Origin: Siphonodentalium dalli
Lineage: Eukaryota; Mollusca; Scaphopoda; Gadilida; Siphonodentaliidae
Length of the DNA: 64,000 bases
Direction of reading: 5' to 3'
NCBI GenBank assembly: GCA_032622095.1
Contig: CP136062.1
Coordinates: forward strand, 157,782,875 to 157,846,874
The notes under the pieces were generated by a model. The model was not told the origin of the DNA. It worked only from the letters and a program-made list of their open reading frames with translations, and searched no databases. Of this stretch, positions 1-10,046 are shown piece after piece (the first letter of the stretch is position 1; each line of letters starts with the position of its first letter). Both the position numbers and the translations under genes were made by a program.

Positions 1-466
1 CAAAGGGGATGAGAAGATAATACCTATAATACCGTGACCACATCATAATCCCTCTCCACACGGACATGATGCTGTCCACTTCGAGTATATATGGTCACCA
101 ACTTAGGCTACAATGCAGAGGTTATGTCGAGGAGAGCTGGCTAGCTACAATCACAATGTGATCCTCCGACAGTTTCTGTAGATTCTCGGACAAAGTTAAC
201 CCACAATGCAGTAGCCATTCAGGTATGTTTTTGAAGATAGAACGATATTTTAACCCTGTGTATCCTAAATTGATTATCCCACCCACTTATCAAAATATAC
301 ATTGGAATGTCATATTATCCTTTTGGAGGGATGTTAAGGATATATGCGCAGATGAAAACTTATGATCTGAACATTTCCTATTGGCTCTACTCGTCAATGA
401 GTGATGTGAAACACTCCGGTATGGTGATCAAATAGAAATGGAGAATAATCTTCTTCAAAGTAGTAA
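1..466. other. Upstream flank, no gene seen
   Basis: This is AT-rich sequence with no long open frame, splice-framed exon or repeat structure that I can support. It precedes the duplicated exon-1 segment and would be the distal promoter of the zinc-finger gene. A CACGTG E-box lies at 481-486, just inside the duplicated block. Confidence 0.4.
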
Positions 467-516
467 TCACGGTGGGGAATCACGTGGTTGCGAGTTGATG
501 AGTACCACGATTTTAA

Positions 517-559
517 ATGGCGGCGGATAGAGAAAATATGCCAAGAAACGACGAAAAAG
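517..559 (+). CDS. Zinc-finger gene, coding exon 1
   Basis: An ATG followed by two GCG codons opens a frame of 14 codons plus one base, reading MAADRENMPRNDEK. It ends at an AAAG|GTAATA splice donor (GT at 560-561). The single leftover G joins the AT at the start of the exon at 3356 to make a GAT codon, and the frame then runs straight into zinc fingers. ATGGCGGCGG is a common animal start context, with G at +4, although the -3 base is T. An in-frame ATG at 538 is the alternative start. The joining is inferred from phase and motif, not from transcripts. The same exon, identical over its coding part and donor, recurs on the - strand at 20851-20893. Confidence 0.55.
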
Positions 560-1006
560 GTAATAAACTACGATATGACATATTACATATTATGTTGGCA
601 GCGCCGAGCATATGCTACACTATTTGTTATACAAGATGATACCTCATATGTGTCCAAACTCACATTTGTTTGCTCAAACATTCTGACCAAATGCCGTCAG
701 TTGGACGATTTTTCACGATGTTTTCACGATGTGTTTACTGGTGTATTCCACGAACATTCTATATTTTCATGCATTTTCTCTAGTTGGGCCAAAACTATTG
801 TTACTGGCGTTATGTTTACTGAAAGAAAGCACATTTAGTCGGCAATATATTGATCCTTCTTTTAAAGAAAATATAATTTTCCTTGTGAATCATAGCTTTT
901 TCATTAGTAGTGAGTGTACATGCACCACAATTGAGTGATGAGTTACCACGAACTTTTTCGGAATCGATTGAATAAATTGAGGACAGCAAACAAGTCAGCC
1001 GGCTTA

Positions 1007-2615
1007 GGCCCGTTCCAAACGACGGATTTTTGTCGACTCGAATCTAATACCAGACCCACAATTGTATTAAATGCGTCAAAAATGCGACGTTTGAAACAAT
1101 TAGATCCGTGTCAGACGCATCACAGACGAATCTCCGTCCAATTCAGACGAATCTTCGTCGGTGATGCGTCTGAAATCCGTCTTGGTTTCAAACGACGGAT
1201 TTTTGACGACTCGAATCTAATACATGTGACGAGAAGAGCCGAAAGTTGCCGAAGAACGAATGCAAATGATATGATAATGATATGATAATGGTATAATAAT
1301 GAGGGGGCTCCCCTTATCTGAGGAAATACCCACATGACGTCATTTGTCGCGCGCTCTCTTTGTCATAAAGAAAGATATATCTATAAGCATAGCTTAGGTA
1401 ACATTGTGCAAATTGTAATTATTTTGGTAGTTTGATTCCTCAACGAACATGGCATGTCACTGACTCACATCTTATAATGGATATAGTATCAATGTTTTAG
1501 AATAATCCATATATACCGGTATAAGGGGTAGGGGTTGTAGCAACTGATTTATAATAATTCATATAAACCGATATTTCTTATTGTAAGGAATAGGGGTGGT
1601 AGTCTCTGATGTATAATAATTAATATATTTACCGGTATTACTTATTATAAGGGGCAGAGGTGGTACTTCTGATTTATAATAATTCATATATACCGATATT
1701 ACTTATTATGAGGGGTAAAGGGGTGGTAACCTCTTATTTATAATAATTCATATATTCAGGTATTACTTGTTATAAGGGGCAGAGTGGTAGCCTATGATTT
1801 ATAATAATTTATATATACCGGTATTCCTTATTATAAGGGGTACCCCTAGCCTCAGATTAATAATAATTCATAAAAACCGGTATTACTTAGTATGAGGGGT
1901 AGGGATGGTAGCCTATGATTTATAATAATTCATAGATACCGGTATTCCTTATTATAAAGGATATATAGGTGGTAGCCTATGATTTATAATTTATAATTAA
2001 TATATTCCGGTATTCCTCATTATAAGGGGTAGGGGTGGTACCACTGATCTTATTTATAATAATTCATATATACCGGTATTACTTATTATGAGGGGTATAG
2101 GGGTGGTAACTTCTTATTTATAATAATTCATATATTCCGGTATTCCTTATTATAAGGGTAGGGGTGGTAGTCTCTGATTTATAATAATTCTTGTATACCT
2201 GTATTTACATGCATGGTATACACATATATGGCAATTGGATGCACGATCTAACATTTATTTGTAGCGCCTTTTATATTTTATTATATTATATTATATAACT
2301 ATATGTACTATAAACATCCTCATATACATATGCACATATATTCGCGCTGCAAGCACGCATATATTTATACATAATTTATATACTGTATTTTAGTATATAT
2401 ATGTATAACATACCGGTATATATAGGCCTCTATATCTACGCGTGACCATTTTGTGAAGGTAACATGGAGTACACCTTTAAATAAATCGACCGATGTATTA
2501 GATTCGACACGACAAAGATGCGTCCGTCTGAAACAAAATTGGCCGCAGACGCATCACCGACGGATTTAATACAATTAGATTCGAGTCGACAAAAATCCGT
2601 CGTTTGGAACGGGCC
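1007..2615. mobile_element. PIF/Harbinger-type non-autonomous element
   Basis: The terminal inverted repeats begin GGCCCGTTCCAAACGACGGA and stay matched for about 42 bases (1007-1048 against 2574-2615). The element is flanked by TTA at 1004-1006 and 2616-2618. The inverted paralogous segment at 20.4 kb carries the uninterrupted site with a single TTA, so both the insertion and its 3-bp target duplication are directly visible. A 3-bp TWA target duplication is the hallmark of PIF/Harbinger transposons. No transposase frame is present. An internal partial copy of the terminal repeat lies near 1180-1225, and the middle is a tandem array. Confidence 0.88.
1495..2205. repeat. ~60-bp tandem array inside the Harbinger-type element
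   Basis: About eleven to twelve imperfect units share the core TTTATAATAATTCATATATA followed by CCGGTATTCCTTATTATAAG and a G-rich GGGGTAGGGGTGGTAG stretch. Units are about 58-65 bases and differ by small indels, as in an old minisatellite. The array lies wholly inside the element, so element copies should vary in length with unit number. Confidence 0.85.
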
Positions 2616-2710
2616 TTATAGCGATATTTACAAAAGGAGTACATCTAATTAGGTCTGAACCGTCCAAACTGTACATGTACCCTAGATGTAAAGAATATAT
2701 GGTCAAGTTC

Positions 2711-2780
2711 AGTTCTGAATAAAACCATACTCAGACTCTAAAAGTACTTTTAGAGTCTGAGTATGGTTTTAATCAGAACT
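2711..2780. repeat. Perfect 50-bp palindrome with extended arms
   Basis: Positions 2721-2770 are a perfect palindrome centred on AAAAGTACTTTT. The next ten bases on each side match at nine positions. It would extrude as a loopless hairpin. Its origin is unclear; it may be a tiny foldback element. Confidence 0.85.
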
Positions 2781-2843
2781 GGGTCTCAAGTTATATATAT
2801 GCTACCTGTGCTGTTCATGGTCGTTGATCACCATTTGGTAATC

Positions 2844-2872
2844 AGTATAAGATAAGATAAGATAGTTTATTG
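2844..2872 (-). mobile_element. LINE 3'-tail-like remnant
   Basis: Read on the - strand, GTCAATAAACTATCTTATCT continues into further ATCTT-type pentamers. It resembles the AATAAA-type end plus (ATCCT)n tail of the LINE that ends near 60727 on the + strand. Only the tail is recognisable. Confidence 0.35.
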
Positions 2873-3355
2873 ACAGATACGCCCACTCGAGGCCGATGTC
2901 AAACCAGTCGACATAAATTTCGACTCAGTATATCATATAAATTCATCACAGTTGAAATCTGAACAATAAATCTGCGCATAAATTATTCCTTATTTGGAAT
3001 GTCTTCGACATCAGTATGACGTCATGATATTGGGGGAAGCCCATTGTTCTGGAAATGGGTTTTTACATGAATTCGTGTCGACGTAATATTATAATTATTA
3101 CGGAGATGTTTACGTCGACTGATGTCAAACGAGTTACATAAATAAAATATATTAATGTTCAATGTTTGGTGATTCACATCGTTTATGTAGAAAGAGTTGA
3201 ACCATGTTGCAGATGATATTACATGTTTTGCATGGGTTCATCGTTTCTCAAGATGATTAAGATAATGACAATAATAAATGTTGGACCATGTAATAACACG
3301 AAATAATGTCACAGAAATATTCCTACGTACGATTTAATTTGTGTTTTTTTTTTAG

Positions 3356-3518
3356 ATGAAATGGCCGAGACCAAAAAACTTATGTTATGCAGTACCTGCG
3401 GTAAGCAGTTTGCATCCAAGTCGGGATTGAGTTGCCATACACGTGCCCACAGAAAGGAAGCCCCATATAGCTGCTGCGGGAAATTTTTCTACAGCATGAC
3501 AAATTTGCATCGACACAG
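3356..3518 (+). CDS. Zinc-finger gene, coding exon 2
   Basis: The exon lies between a strong acceptor (long T tract, TAG at 3353-3355) and a CAG|GTAAAC donor (GT at 3519). It encodes residues 15-69 of the assembled protein. Finger 1 is canonical: C26-x2-C29-x12-H42-x3-H46 in LMLCSTCGKQFASKSGL. Finger 2 starts here but is unusual: the two cysteines C54 and C55 are adjacent, and the second histidine comes from the next exon. The exon ends after two bases of an Arg codon, and the first base of the exon at 9413 completes it. An ATG at 3361 with G at -3 and +4 could start a shorter 142-residue form if exon 1 is not used. Confidence 0.8.
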
Positions 3519-3661
3519 GTAAACTTAATTAAAGTATGATCTTTTTTTCAGAAACCATAACCATGTAGGAAGTTATACATAATTATACCATATGTAGATC
3601 GGTAATATCATGCACTGCAAAATATTTTGGTTTCTAGTGGTCCCATATTGTATAAAAAAAA

Positions 3662-3792
3662 TTCATTTTGGTTCAGGATAGGACCAAGCACATATTTTGT
3701 ACCGTTTGGTGTCAGTATGGCTATTCAATAGCCATATTGAAACCAAACGGTACCAAACTATGTGCTTGGTCCCATACTGAACCAAAATGAAA
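3662..3792. repeat. Long hairpin (foldback)
   Basis: Arms of about 62-64 bases (TCATTTTGGTTCAGGATAGG at the left end) pair across a very short centre at TGGCTATTCAATAGCCA, with a few mismatches. The inner sequence is rich in TTGGT/ACCAA words, as in the arrays at 8.2-8.6 kb and 35.8-36.1 kb, which suggests a related element family. Confidence 0.8.
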
Positions 3793-4489
3793 AATTTAGT
3801 CAAAATGACAATGAAAACAAAAATAAGTATAAGTAGATATATATAGCTACTTAACATAAGCTACGTTTTATAACTCATACCTTATCGCATTTAAGTGTTC
3901 CAGAAACTATATAACGTTATTCAAGCGGCATAATTATTTTACCCCTGCACTTTAAAAATGGTACGAGGTTTATAGTACGAAAATCAAAATATTCTTCCGG
4001 TGAATGAACCAACCATGTGCGATGTGTTTTCGTGTTTACAAACTTCTCTTGTTTAGATTGTTTTAGCAAATAATTGGACCTAACTTGCTTCTTAATAGCC
4101 TGGAATATTGTTGGCACTGTCTGGATTATGTTGGTATATGAAAGGGACAAGAGGTTATAACCTCCGAAAACAGGCGAAGTCAACGAATGCAGACAATTTC
4201 AGTGCCAATGGCAATGGGACTGATTACACAAGTTTGACAATGACATGCACGACAAGGCTGTGGATTTCAAATGACAGATACTTAAGTTTCACAAAATTAT
4301 AAACCGTCCAATTACCTAACAAGTCTGACAAGAGTCAAACACTGGTGACTAGGATTACGAGACATACAATTATGTAGAAATTGGTCGGAATTATGACGTC
4401 ACAGATCAGTCATGACTCATGAGTCCGTCACAAGTTTGTTGAATGTTCAAGGCTGCAACGTACGAGTACCTGGCTGTACAAAGGAAGAT

Positions 4490-4955
4490 GGATCATATTC
4501 TTCAATATTTATCGAAGCGTGATTTGAGAACCATGTCGCCATGACATATTGCCCAGTTATGGAGTCAGCAATTCTTTTGATTGAAACGCCGGTGACGCGC
4601 GCTGTGATAATGTTGTGAAATATTTATGAAATGAAGGATAATCTCGGAGATACGATCCAATTCTGGGACACACATTATCACTGAATCCATCGCAAGCTTT
4701 TAGTAACATACTACAGCTATTCTTCAATTTTCATCGAAAAGTGATTTGAGAACCATGTCGCCATGACATATTGCCCAGTTACGGAGTCTCTTATTCTTTT
4801 AATTGAAACGCCAGTGACGCTGTGATATTGTTGTGATATTGTATTTATGAAATGACGGATAATCTCGGAGATACGGATCCAATTCTTGGACACACATTAT
4901 CACTGAATCCATCACAAGCTTTTACATGTACATGTTGTGACGTACTACAGCTATG
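4490..4955. repeat. Tandem duplication, ~222-bp unit, two copies
   Basis: Two adjacent units share TGATTTGAGAACCATGTCGC, then a GAAACGCC-GTGACGC segment and AATCTCGGAGATACG. Each closes with ACACATTATCACTGAATCCA and CTACAGCTAT. They differ by substitutions and small indels. There is no open frame through either. Confidence 0.8.
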
Positions 4956-5269
4956 CTCTGATTAATCGTCCCCTTTAAAAAAGTTGTAGGGCGTTAATGA
5001 CACCGGTTATACCATACCGCCGTTCAACTATATTATTAATAGTACTGTAGAAAGATTTTTCAACGTACTATTAATATTTAGCGACTCCTGTACTCCGCAT
5101 TAAATTTTCACATGGCCACCTTACATGTACACCCAGTCCAGCTTTTCTTGAGCGCCATGCACTGTGTTAACTTAACTACCTTGCTGGACAAAACAAATTT
5201 CCGCTTAACATCAGTGCAGTTAGCGTTGCCACCGTGGCTGAAATGCAACAACACTGCAGCTCCACCGGC

Positions 5270-5560
5270 TAACTACATGTACAGTTGGGCCGCAGTGTAC
5301 TTGCCATTCGTCCATGGTGTAGTTGCCGCGGTGTACGTTCATTAAACTGAAAAAAGATGATACAAACCAGAAATCTAACCATGGTGTACATGCCATTCGG
5401 CCATGTTGTAGTTACCTTTCGGCCATGGTGTACTTGCCGTTCGGACACAGTGTACTTGCCTTCAGCCGCAGTGTACTTGCCGTTAAACGGCGGTGGTCAA
5501 CCGCAGTTACAAACGCTAACACGGCGGCCGAACGGTAAATACACCGCGGTGTCAAAACTT
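5270..5560. repeat. GC-richer minisatellite (~28-bp units)
   Basis: Imperfect repeats of GGCCATGGTGTACTTGCCGT and variants occupy this stretch. The open frames across it are products of the repeat, because equivalent words appear in more than one frame. The base composition is clearly more GC-rich than the surroundings. Confidence 0.6.
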
Positions 5561-5599
5561 GTTTTGTCGAGCGGGGTATACACAAAACAATATTTCAAT

Positions 5600-6440
5600 T
5601 AATAATTTGTTTATGGTCTGTGGTGGTTATAATGCTGACTTTAAAAAGGTACGAAGGTCGGTCATGGTAGGATTGATCATGGTTAAAAGCATCATCAACA
5701 ATGCGGTAATATCGGTGTCAACGTCGTTAGGGGGGTCCAATTAGAGCTTAGCTGTATATATATATACAGGTACATGAACATGTAGACCATTCCAATGTCC
5801 AGATGCATCATGTTGTTACTAAAACATGTGTGGCTAAACTGGCTAGCATTCAGAACGATTCGGACATTATCGCTTTGCTGTGAAATAACCTCTTCCATAA
5901 TTGGAAACCATATTCGCGAAATTCTACATTATATGGCTCTGGTGATCAGGCAATGACATTGACTCGATGACGCATAGCTGCGAATGGAGAATAATTTTTT
6001 TACCATGGCTGTACCAAAATGGATCATATATTAAATACATTAAACTCTCTTTGTGTGAGATTTGTTTGTTCATATACCAATACAGCACATCGGAAGTGTA
6101 CGATAAGCAAAACGCTCAACAATGTGGCAACTTTTTTGGGAGAGTGACTCCGGTGACCATTCAACACCGAAATCTTGTGGCGAGGACTAGTGAGCGCTAC
6201 AACCGTATTTTGCAAACAACATGGTGCCAGTTTTAATTAAGCACAGTTCATTAGTGTGGTCTCCCCATTGTTGAGTATTTTGCTTATCGCATGCTATTTA
6301 CATACTTTACAACAGGTTCTCGAACTGAATTTGGCTTCGTTCACATAATGCAGTGTAGGAACCACAACAATTACCGGTACATACTATTTACGCGATATTT
6401 ATTATGGTATAAAGAAAGGTCTGAGCGAACCACAGATTAA
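5600..6440. other. No feature recognised
   Basis: This is AT-rich intronic sequence with short chance open frames and a TATATA run near 5755. I see no exon, RNA gene or transposon end that I can support. Confidence 0.3.
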
Positions 6441-8060
6441 CTATAATAGCCTGATCGGGCTACAATAGACCGATCGCTCTTCCTGACACATTGCTCACTG
6501 TTATAAGAGAGGGAACTCTAAATTTATTGACAATTTGAATCTATTTGTTTTAATATCTGTATACATGTACATGTTCATGTATGTTTATTTTGAATATTCT
6601 CAGTATACAGTAAATAATTATTTGGTGTCTTGCAAAAGAATTCAGTATTAATTTTGTTTACGTATTGGTTGAGAGATAACAATAAAACAGTTTAGAGTGA
6701 CTCCCCTTATCCCGGATGCATGCTGGCTGTGAAAGACCGATCGGCTTATTTTAGTTTATTTTACAGGTAGTCTATTATAGATCGGTAATTGGTTCACCCA
6801 GACCTGTTTAAGATATCTGATTGATAATGGTTATATGGTTCAATCCCATTAGTGCCCACATATAACAATATAATTCAATCATTGCGATTAATCGCAAACG
6901 TTTGTGATAAATCGCCAACTTATAACAATATAATTCAATCATTGCGATTAATCGCAAACGTTTGTGATAAATCGCCAAGTATGGTAGTTGGCGATTTATC
7001 AGAAATATGTTTTCGATTTATCGCAAAGTTGTTTTAACTTTGAATGTTCTTAGTGAATAATATTATATTATGATGTTGTCTTGATAAAAAAAAATCGGAA
7101 CTAATTTTGTTTTGTTTTTGAAGTATAGGTTGATCGATAATAATAGAACCGTTTAGAGTTACTCCCCTTATCCCAGATGCATGATACAAGGTACATGCTG
7201 GCTGTGAAAGAATGATTGGTCTATTTTAACCTCATCGGCTATTGTGATAAATCTCAAACATCTTTGCAATAAACGTATAATCACCAAGTAGTTAATTGAG
7301 AGTTATTGTAAAGATGTTTGAGATTTATCGCAAAGGTTTGGCAATTTATCGCAAAGTTGTTTTAATTTTGAATATTCTCAGTAAAAAATCTCCAAAAGAG
7401 ATCAGAATTAATTTTTGTTTCAAGTATTGGTTTGCTTCTTTTGTATGTTGGATGTGAAAGACCGATCAGTCTATTTTAGCCCGACCATGCTATCATAGAT
7501 CGATTTGTGGTTCATCCAGACCTGTTTAAGATGTCTGATTTATTATTTTTATACCGTTCAAGCCCATTAATGCCAACATGAACACATAACAATATATCTG
7601 CAATAAATCACAAACCTTCGTGATAAATCTCAAACATGTTTACTATAAAATGTAAAGTATAATCACCAAGTAGTTTGAGAGTTATCGTAAAGATGCTTGA
7701 AATTTATTGCAATGGTTTGCGAGTTATCGCAAAGGTCTGCGAGGTATTGCAAAGGTGTTTGTGAATTTTCACAAAGTCGTTTTGTGATTTATCACAAAGA
7801 TTTGCTCCCCTCATCACACATGCATTCTGGCTGTAAATGACCAAACGGTCGGTCTATCTTAGCATGACCATGCTATTATAGAGCGATTGGAGTTCACCCA
7901 GACCTGTATGATTTATGTTTATACAGTTAAAGCAAATTGATTTTATTAATTGCAAACATTTGTTATAAATCGAAAACCTTTGCACTAAATCGCATACATA
8001 TACTAGTATATTTATTGTATAGAAGTTTGCGATTTATCGCGAATTAGTTTTTTTCATATT
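6440..8060. repeat. Degenerate long-period tandem repeat
   Basis: Diverged copies of a several-hundred-base unit recur, each containing a CTGGCTGTGAAAGACCGATC-like block and then TCACCCAGACCTGTTTAAGA. Each is followed by many GCGATTTATC/GATAAATCGC and TTTGCGATT words on both strands. Copies of the first block begin near 6725, 7198, 7446 and 7828. The inverted GATAAATCGC words make the region prone to hairpins. There is no coding potential. Confidence 0.65.
6861..6980. repeat. Exact 60-bp tandem duplication
   Basis: Positions 6861-6920 and 6921-6980 are almost identical: only the bases at the junction CCAACT/CCAAGT differ. The duplication is recent compared with the rest of the degenerate array. 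Confidence 0.9.
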
Positions 8061-8169
8061 ACACACAAATTAAGAATTACGGCCCATTATTTTAGACATT
8101 CAGACACATTTTACTCCATGTGCAGGGAACAGGCCATTTCGGTTTGCTTCCCGTGCATTTTTTGGTTTG

Positions 8170-8590
8170 GTTATGATATGGGACCAAATTTGGTTTCTAA
8201 TTTGGTTCAACTATTGTACCAAAAATAGGACCACTTTAAATTGGTTCTAAATTTGGTCCCTATTTTGGTACTCCCACAGTGACAAGGGTCCGGACCAATT
8301 TTGGTACCATATGGGACCAATTTTGGTTTCTAATTTGGTTCACTATTGTACCTAAAATAGGACCACTTTAAATTGGTTCTAAATTTGGTCCCTATTTTGG
8401 TACTCCCACAGCGACAAGGGCCCGGACCAATTTTGGTACCATATGGGACCAATTTTGGTTTCTAATTTGGTTCACTATTGTACCAAAAATAGGACCGCTT
8501 TAAATTGGTTCTAAATTTGGTCCCTATTTTGGTACTCCCACAACGACAAGGTTCCGGACCAATATTGGTTCCATATGGTACCAACACTTT
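8170..8590. repeat. ~133-bp tandem array, three units
   Basis: Three units built on ATGGGACCAATTTTGGTTTC and GGACCACTTTAAATTGGTTC each end in TTTTGGTACTCCCACAG plus CGACAAGG. The unit is itself made of inverted ACCAA/TTGGT words, so each copy can fold. It resembles the 35.8-36.1 kb array in vocabulary. Confidence 0.85.
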
Positions 8591-9412
8591 TTGCAGTGTG
8601 GATGCATTGGATTGTTGTCATTTTAGCCCCGTAATGGCTCCATTGTTCTGTGTTCGTAAAAAATAACGCAGTATTAACAATACATTTAAAACTTAAAAGA
8701 TGGCGGCGTTCCCATGATTCACCGAGGAAGTTGGATAAGCGTTTAACACGCTTTCTATATGGTATAATAATGTACAAATATTTTAAGTTATAGGACGATT
8801 TGTTGCCGGATACGATGGCATGTGAGGCAAAGTGAGATTATTATCCGGCGAGGCGCTAGCCGAGCCTTATATTCATCTAGCTAAGTCTCTCTTGCCACCG
8901 CAGCCGACAACTAAGAGTCCTGTAGCGATGTATTCATGCATTCAAGTTCAGATTTTGAATTACGTGTAGGCCTACGAAGTTCATTAGACTCTAGTAAGTA
9001 AGAACTGAATATGTCGTTAATGTATGAGTCTTTAGAATTCCTTAAATATATCACAAGCAGGTTTGGCTACATGTCGCTATTATTTTTTTTTATTCGCGGA
9101 AAATGATTTCCGACATATTTCCCTTTTATTGGCACCAAAATACACAGAAAATATCACAGAGGCGAGTTCCAAGAAAAACAAGATGGCGTCTGTTGTCCCC
9201 ATATACCCATATACTCTCTCTCTCATTGGTCAATTTAATATGCCAACATGATAAACAACAGCGCCCCCATATATTGCAATGACCAGCATGATAAATGTCC
9301 ACCTGACCAAGCGACACATAGTGCGATTTAGTTTTTCATGGTAATTTATATTGATTATACGTCAATGATATATCGTATGACAACAAGTAAACAATTCGTC
9401 GTTGTGTTTTAG

Positions 9413-9683
9413 GTGCAGCAAACACGGAGACGAAGGGAGGTACGATTGTGATAAGTGCCAAAAACAATTTGCGAGTGCAACAGATGTCAGAAGGCACAAA
9501 CGACTGCAACACAGCGAGCCAACCTTTAAATGCATTGAATGCGATGCAGCATTTCGTACCAACGTCCGATTGACAGGGCACATGGACATTCATAGCGGGG
9601 ACCGGAGGTATCGGTGCGAATGTGGTAAACTGTACAGACACGAAAGCAATCTCTATCGACATAAGAAGAAATGCGTTGGTTAG
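9413..9683 (+). CDS. Zinc-finger gene, terminal coding exon
   Basis: The acceptor GTTGTGTTTTAG ends at 9412. The first G completes the Arg codon begun at 3517-3518 and the frame closes at a TAG at 9681-9683. It encodes residues 69-158. Finger 3 is C81-x2-C84-x12-H97-x4-H102 and finger 4 is C109-x2-C112-x12-H125-x3-H129, both canonical. Finger 5 is a C-x-C ... H-x3-C variant (C137, C139, H152, C156) near the C terminus. With exons 1 and 2 the reading frame totals 477 bases. Such proteins bind nucleic acid, usually in the nucleus, but no target or orthologue can be named. There is no SCAN, KRAB or BTB domain. No AATAAA lies close downstream. Confidence 0.85.
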
Positions 9684-9773
9684 AACGTTGCTGAAGTTTT
9701 CATAGTTATATTTTGTCATAAATTTATCATCAAATGCAGAATGCATCTTCAGTTAACTGAATAAGCGAGATCA

Positions 9774-9990
9774 CCGTGTCGTGGCCATATTGGGTTCACC
9801 ATATTCCGCGGTTTAATTGCTACTGGTCAAAGTTCTGGAAGTGCATTCCATATATTGAAATCGCGAAATTTCTAAATTTCCAAATATGGAATCATGAATA
9901 TTCAATATGGAATGCACCACCAGAACTTTGACCTGTAGCACTTAAACCGCGGAACGGGGCCTGGGTGAATCAAATATGGCCGCGTCGTGG
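9774..9990. repeat. Foldback element (~100-bp arms)
   Basis: The left arm, through CCGCGGTTTAATTGCTACTG and TCAAAGTTCTGG, pairs with the right arm through CCAGAACTTTGACC and CTTAAACCGCGG. The pairing extends outward through GGGTTCACC/GGTGAATC and TGGCCATAT/ATATGGCCG. It starts about 90 bases past the zinc-finger stop, so it may lie in the 3' untranslated region. Confidence 0.75.
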
Positions 9991-10046
9991 TGGTCTGGCT
10001 TATTATCTTCAGGTATTGTCTAGTCAGAATGTTGAACGGTTACTGT

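Larger units (their letters stand above)
467..2666 (+). repeat. Inverted segmental duplication, copy 1 (split by a MITE)
   Basis: Positions 467-1006 plus 2619-2666 (588 bases in all) match the reverse complement of 20356-20943 (also 588 bases) with only scattered substitutions. The match breaks off sharply at both ends. Between the two parts of copy 1 lies the 1007-2615 Harbinger-type element with its target duplication, which copy 2 lacks. The block holds the proposed promoter and first exon of the zinc-finger gene. No terminal repeats or target duplications are obvious at its own edges, so I call it a segmental duplication rather than a named transposon. Confidence 0.85.
560..3355 (+). other. 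Intron 1 of zinc-finger gene
   Basis: The proposed intron runs from the GTAATA donor at 560 to a polypyrimidine tract (about ten T) and TAG ending at 3355. It contains the rest of the duplicated block, a Harbinger-type MITE, a perfect palindrome at 2721-2770 and a LINE-like tail. No other coding exon was recognised. Confidence 0.5.
3519..9412 (+). other. Intron 2 of zinc-finger gene (5.9 kb), repeat-filled
   Basis: The intron is bounded by GTAAAC and TTTTAG in matching phase. It contains the hairpin at 3662-3792, tandem duplications near 4.5-4.95 kb, a minisatellite near 5.3-5.55 kb, the 6.4-8.06 kb degenerate repeat and the 8.17-8.59 kb tandem array. The remaining stretches (5.6-6.4 kb and 8.6-9.4 kb) show no recognisable exon. 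Confidence 0.65.

Noticed and set aside
488-838. 116-codon open frame present in both copies of the inverted duplication (also 20572-20964, - strand)
   Set aside because: The differences between the copies that fall in this frame look mainly amino-acid changing, there are no motifs, and the frame conflicts with the better supported exon 1. It looks like an open frame by chance in a recent duplication.
8511-8777. 88-codon frame overlapping the end of the tandem array
   Set aside because: Its C-terminal part is the repeat itself, and the rest lacks any recognisable signal.
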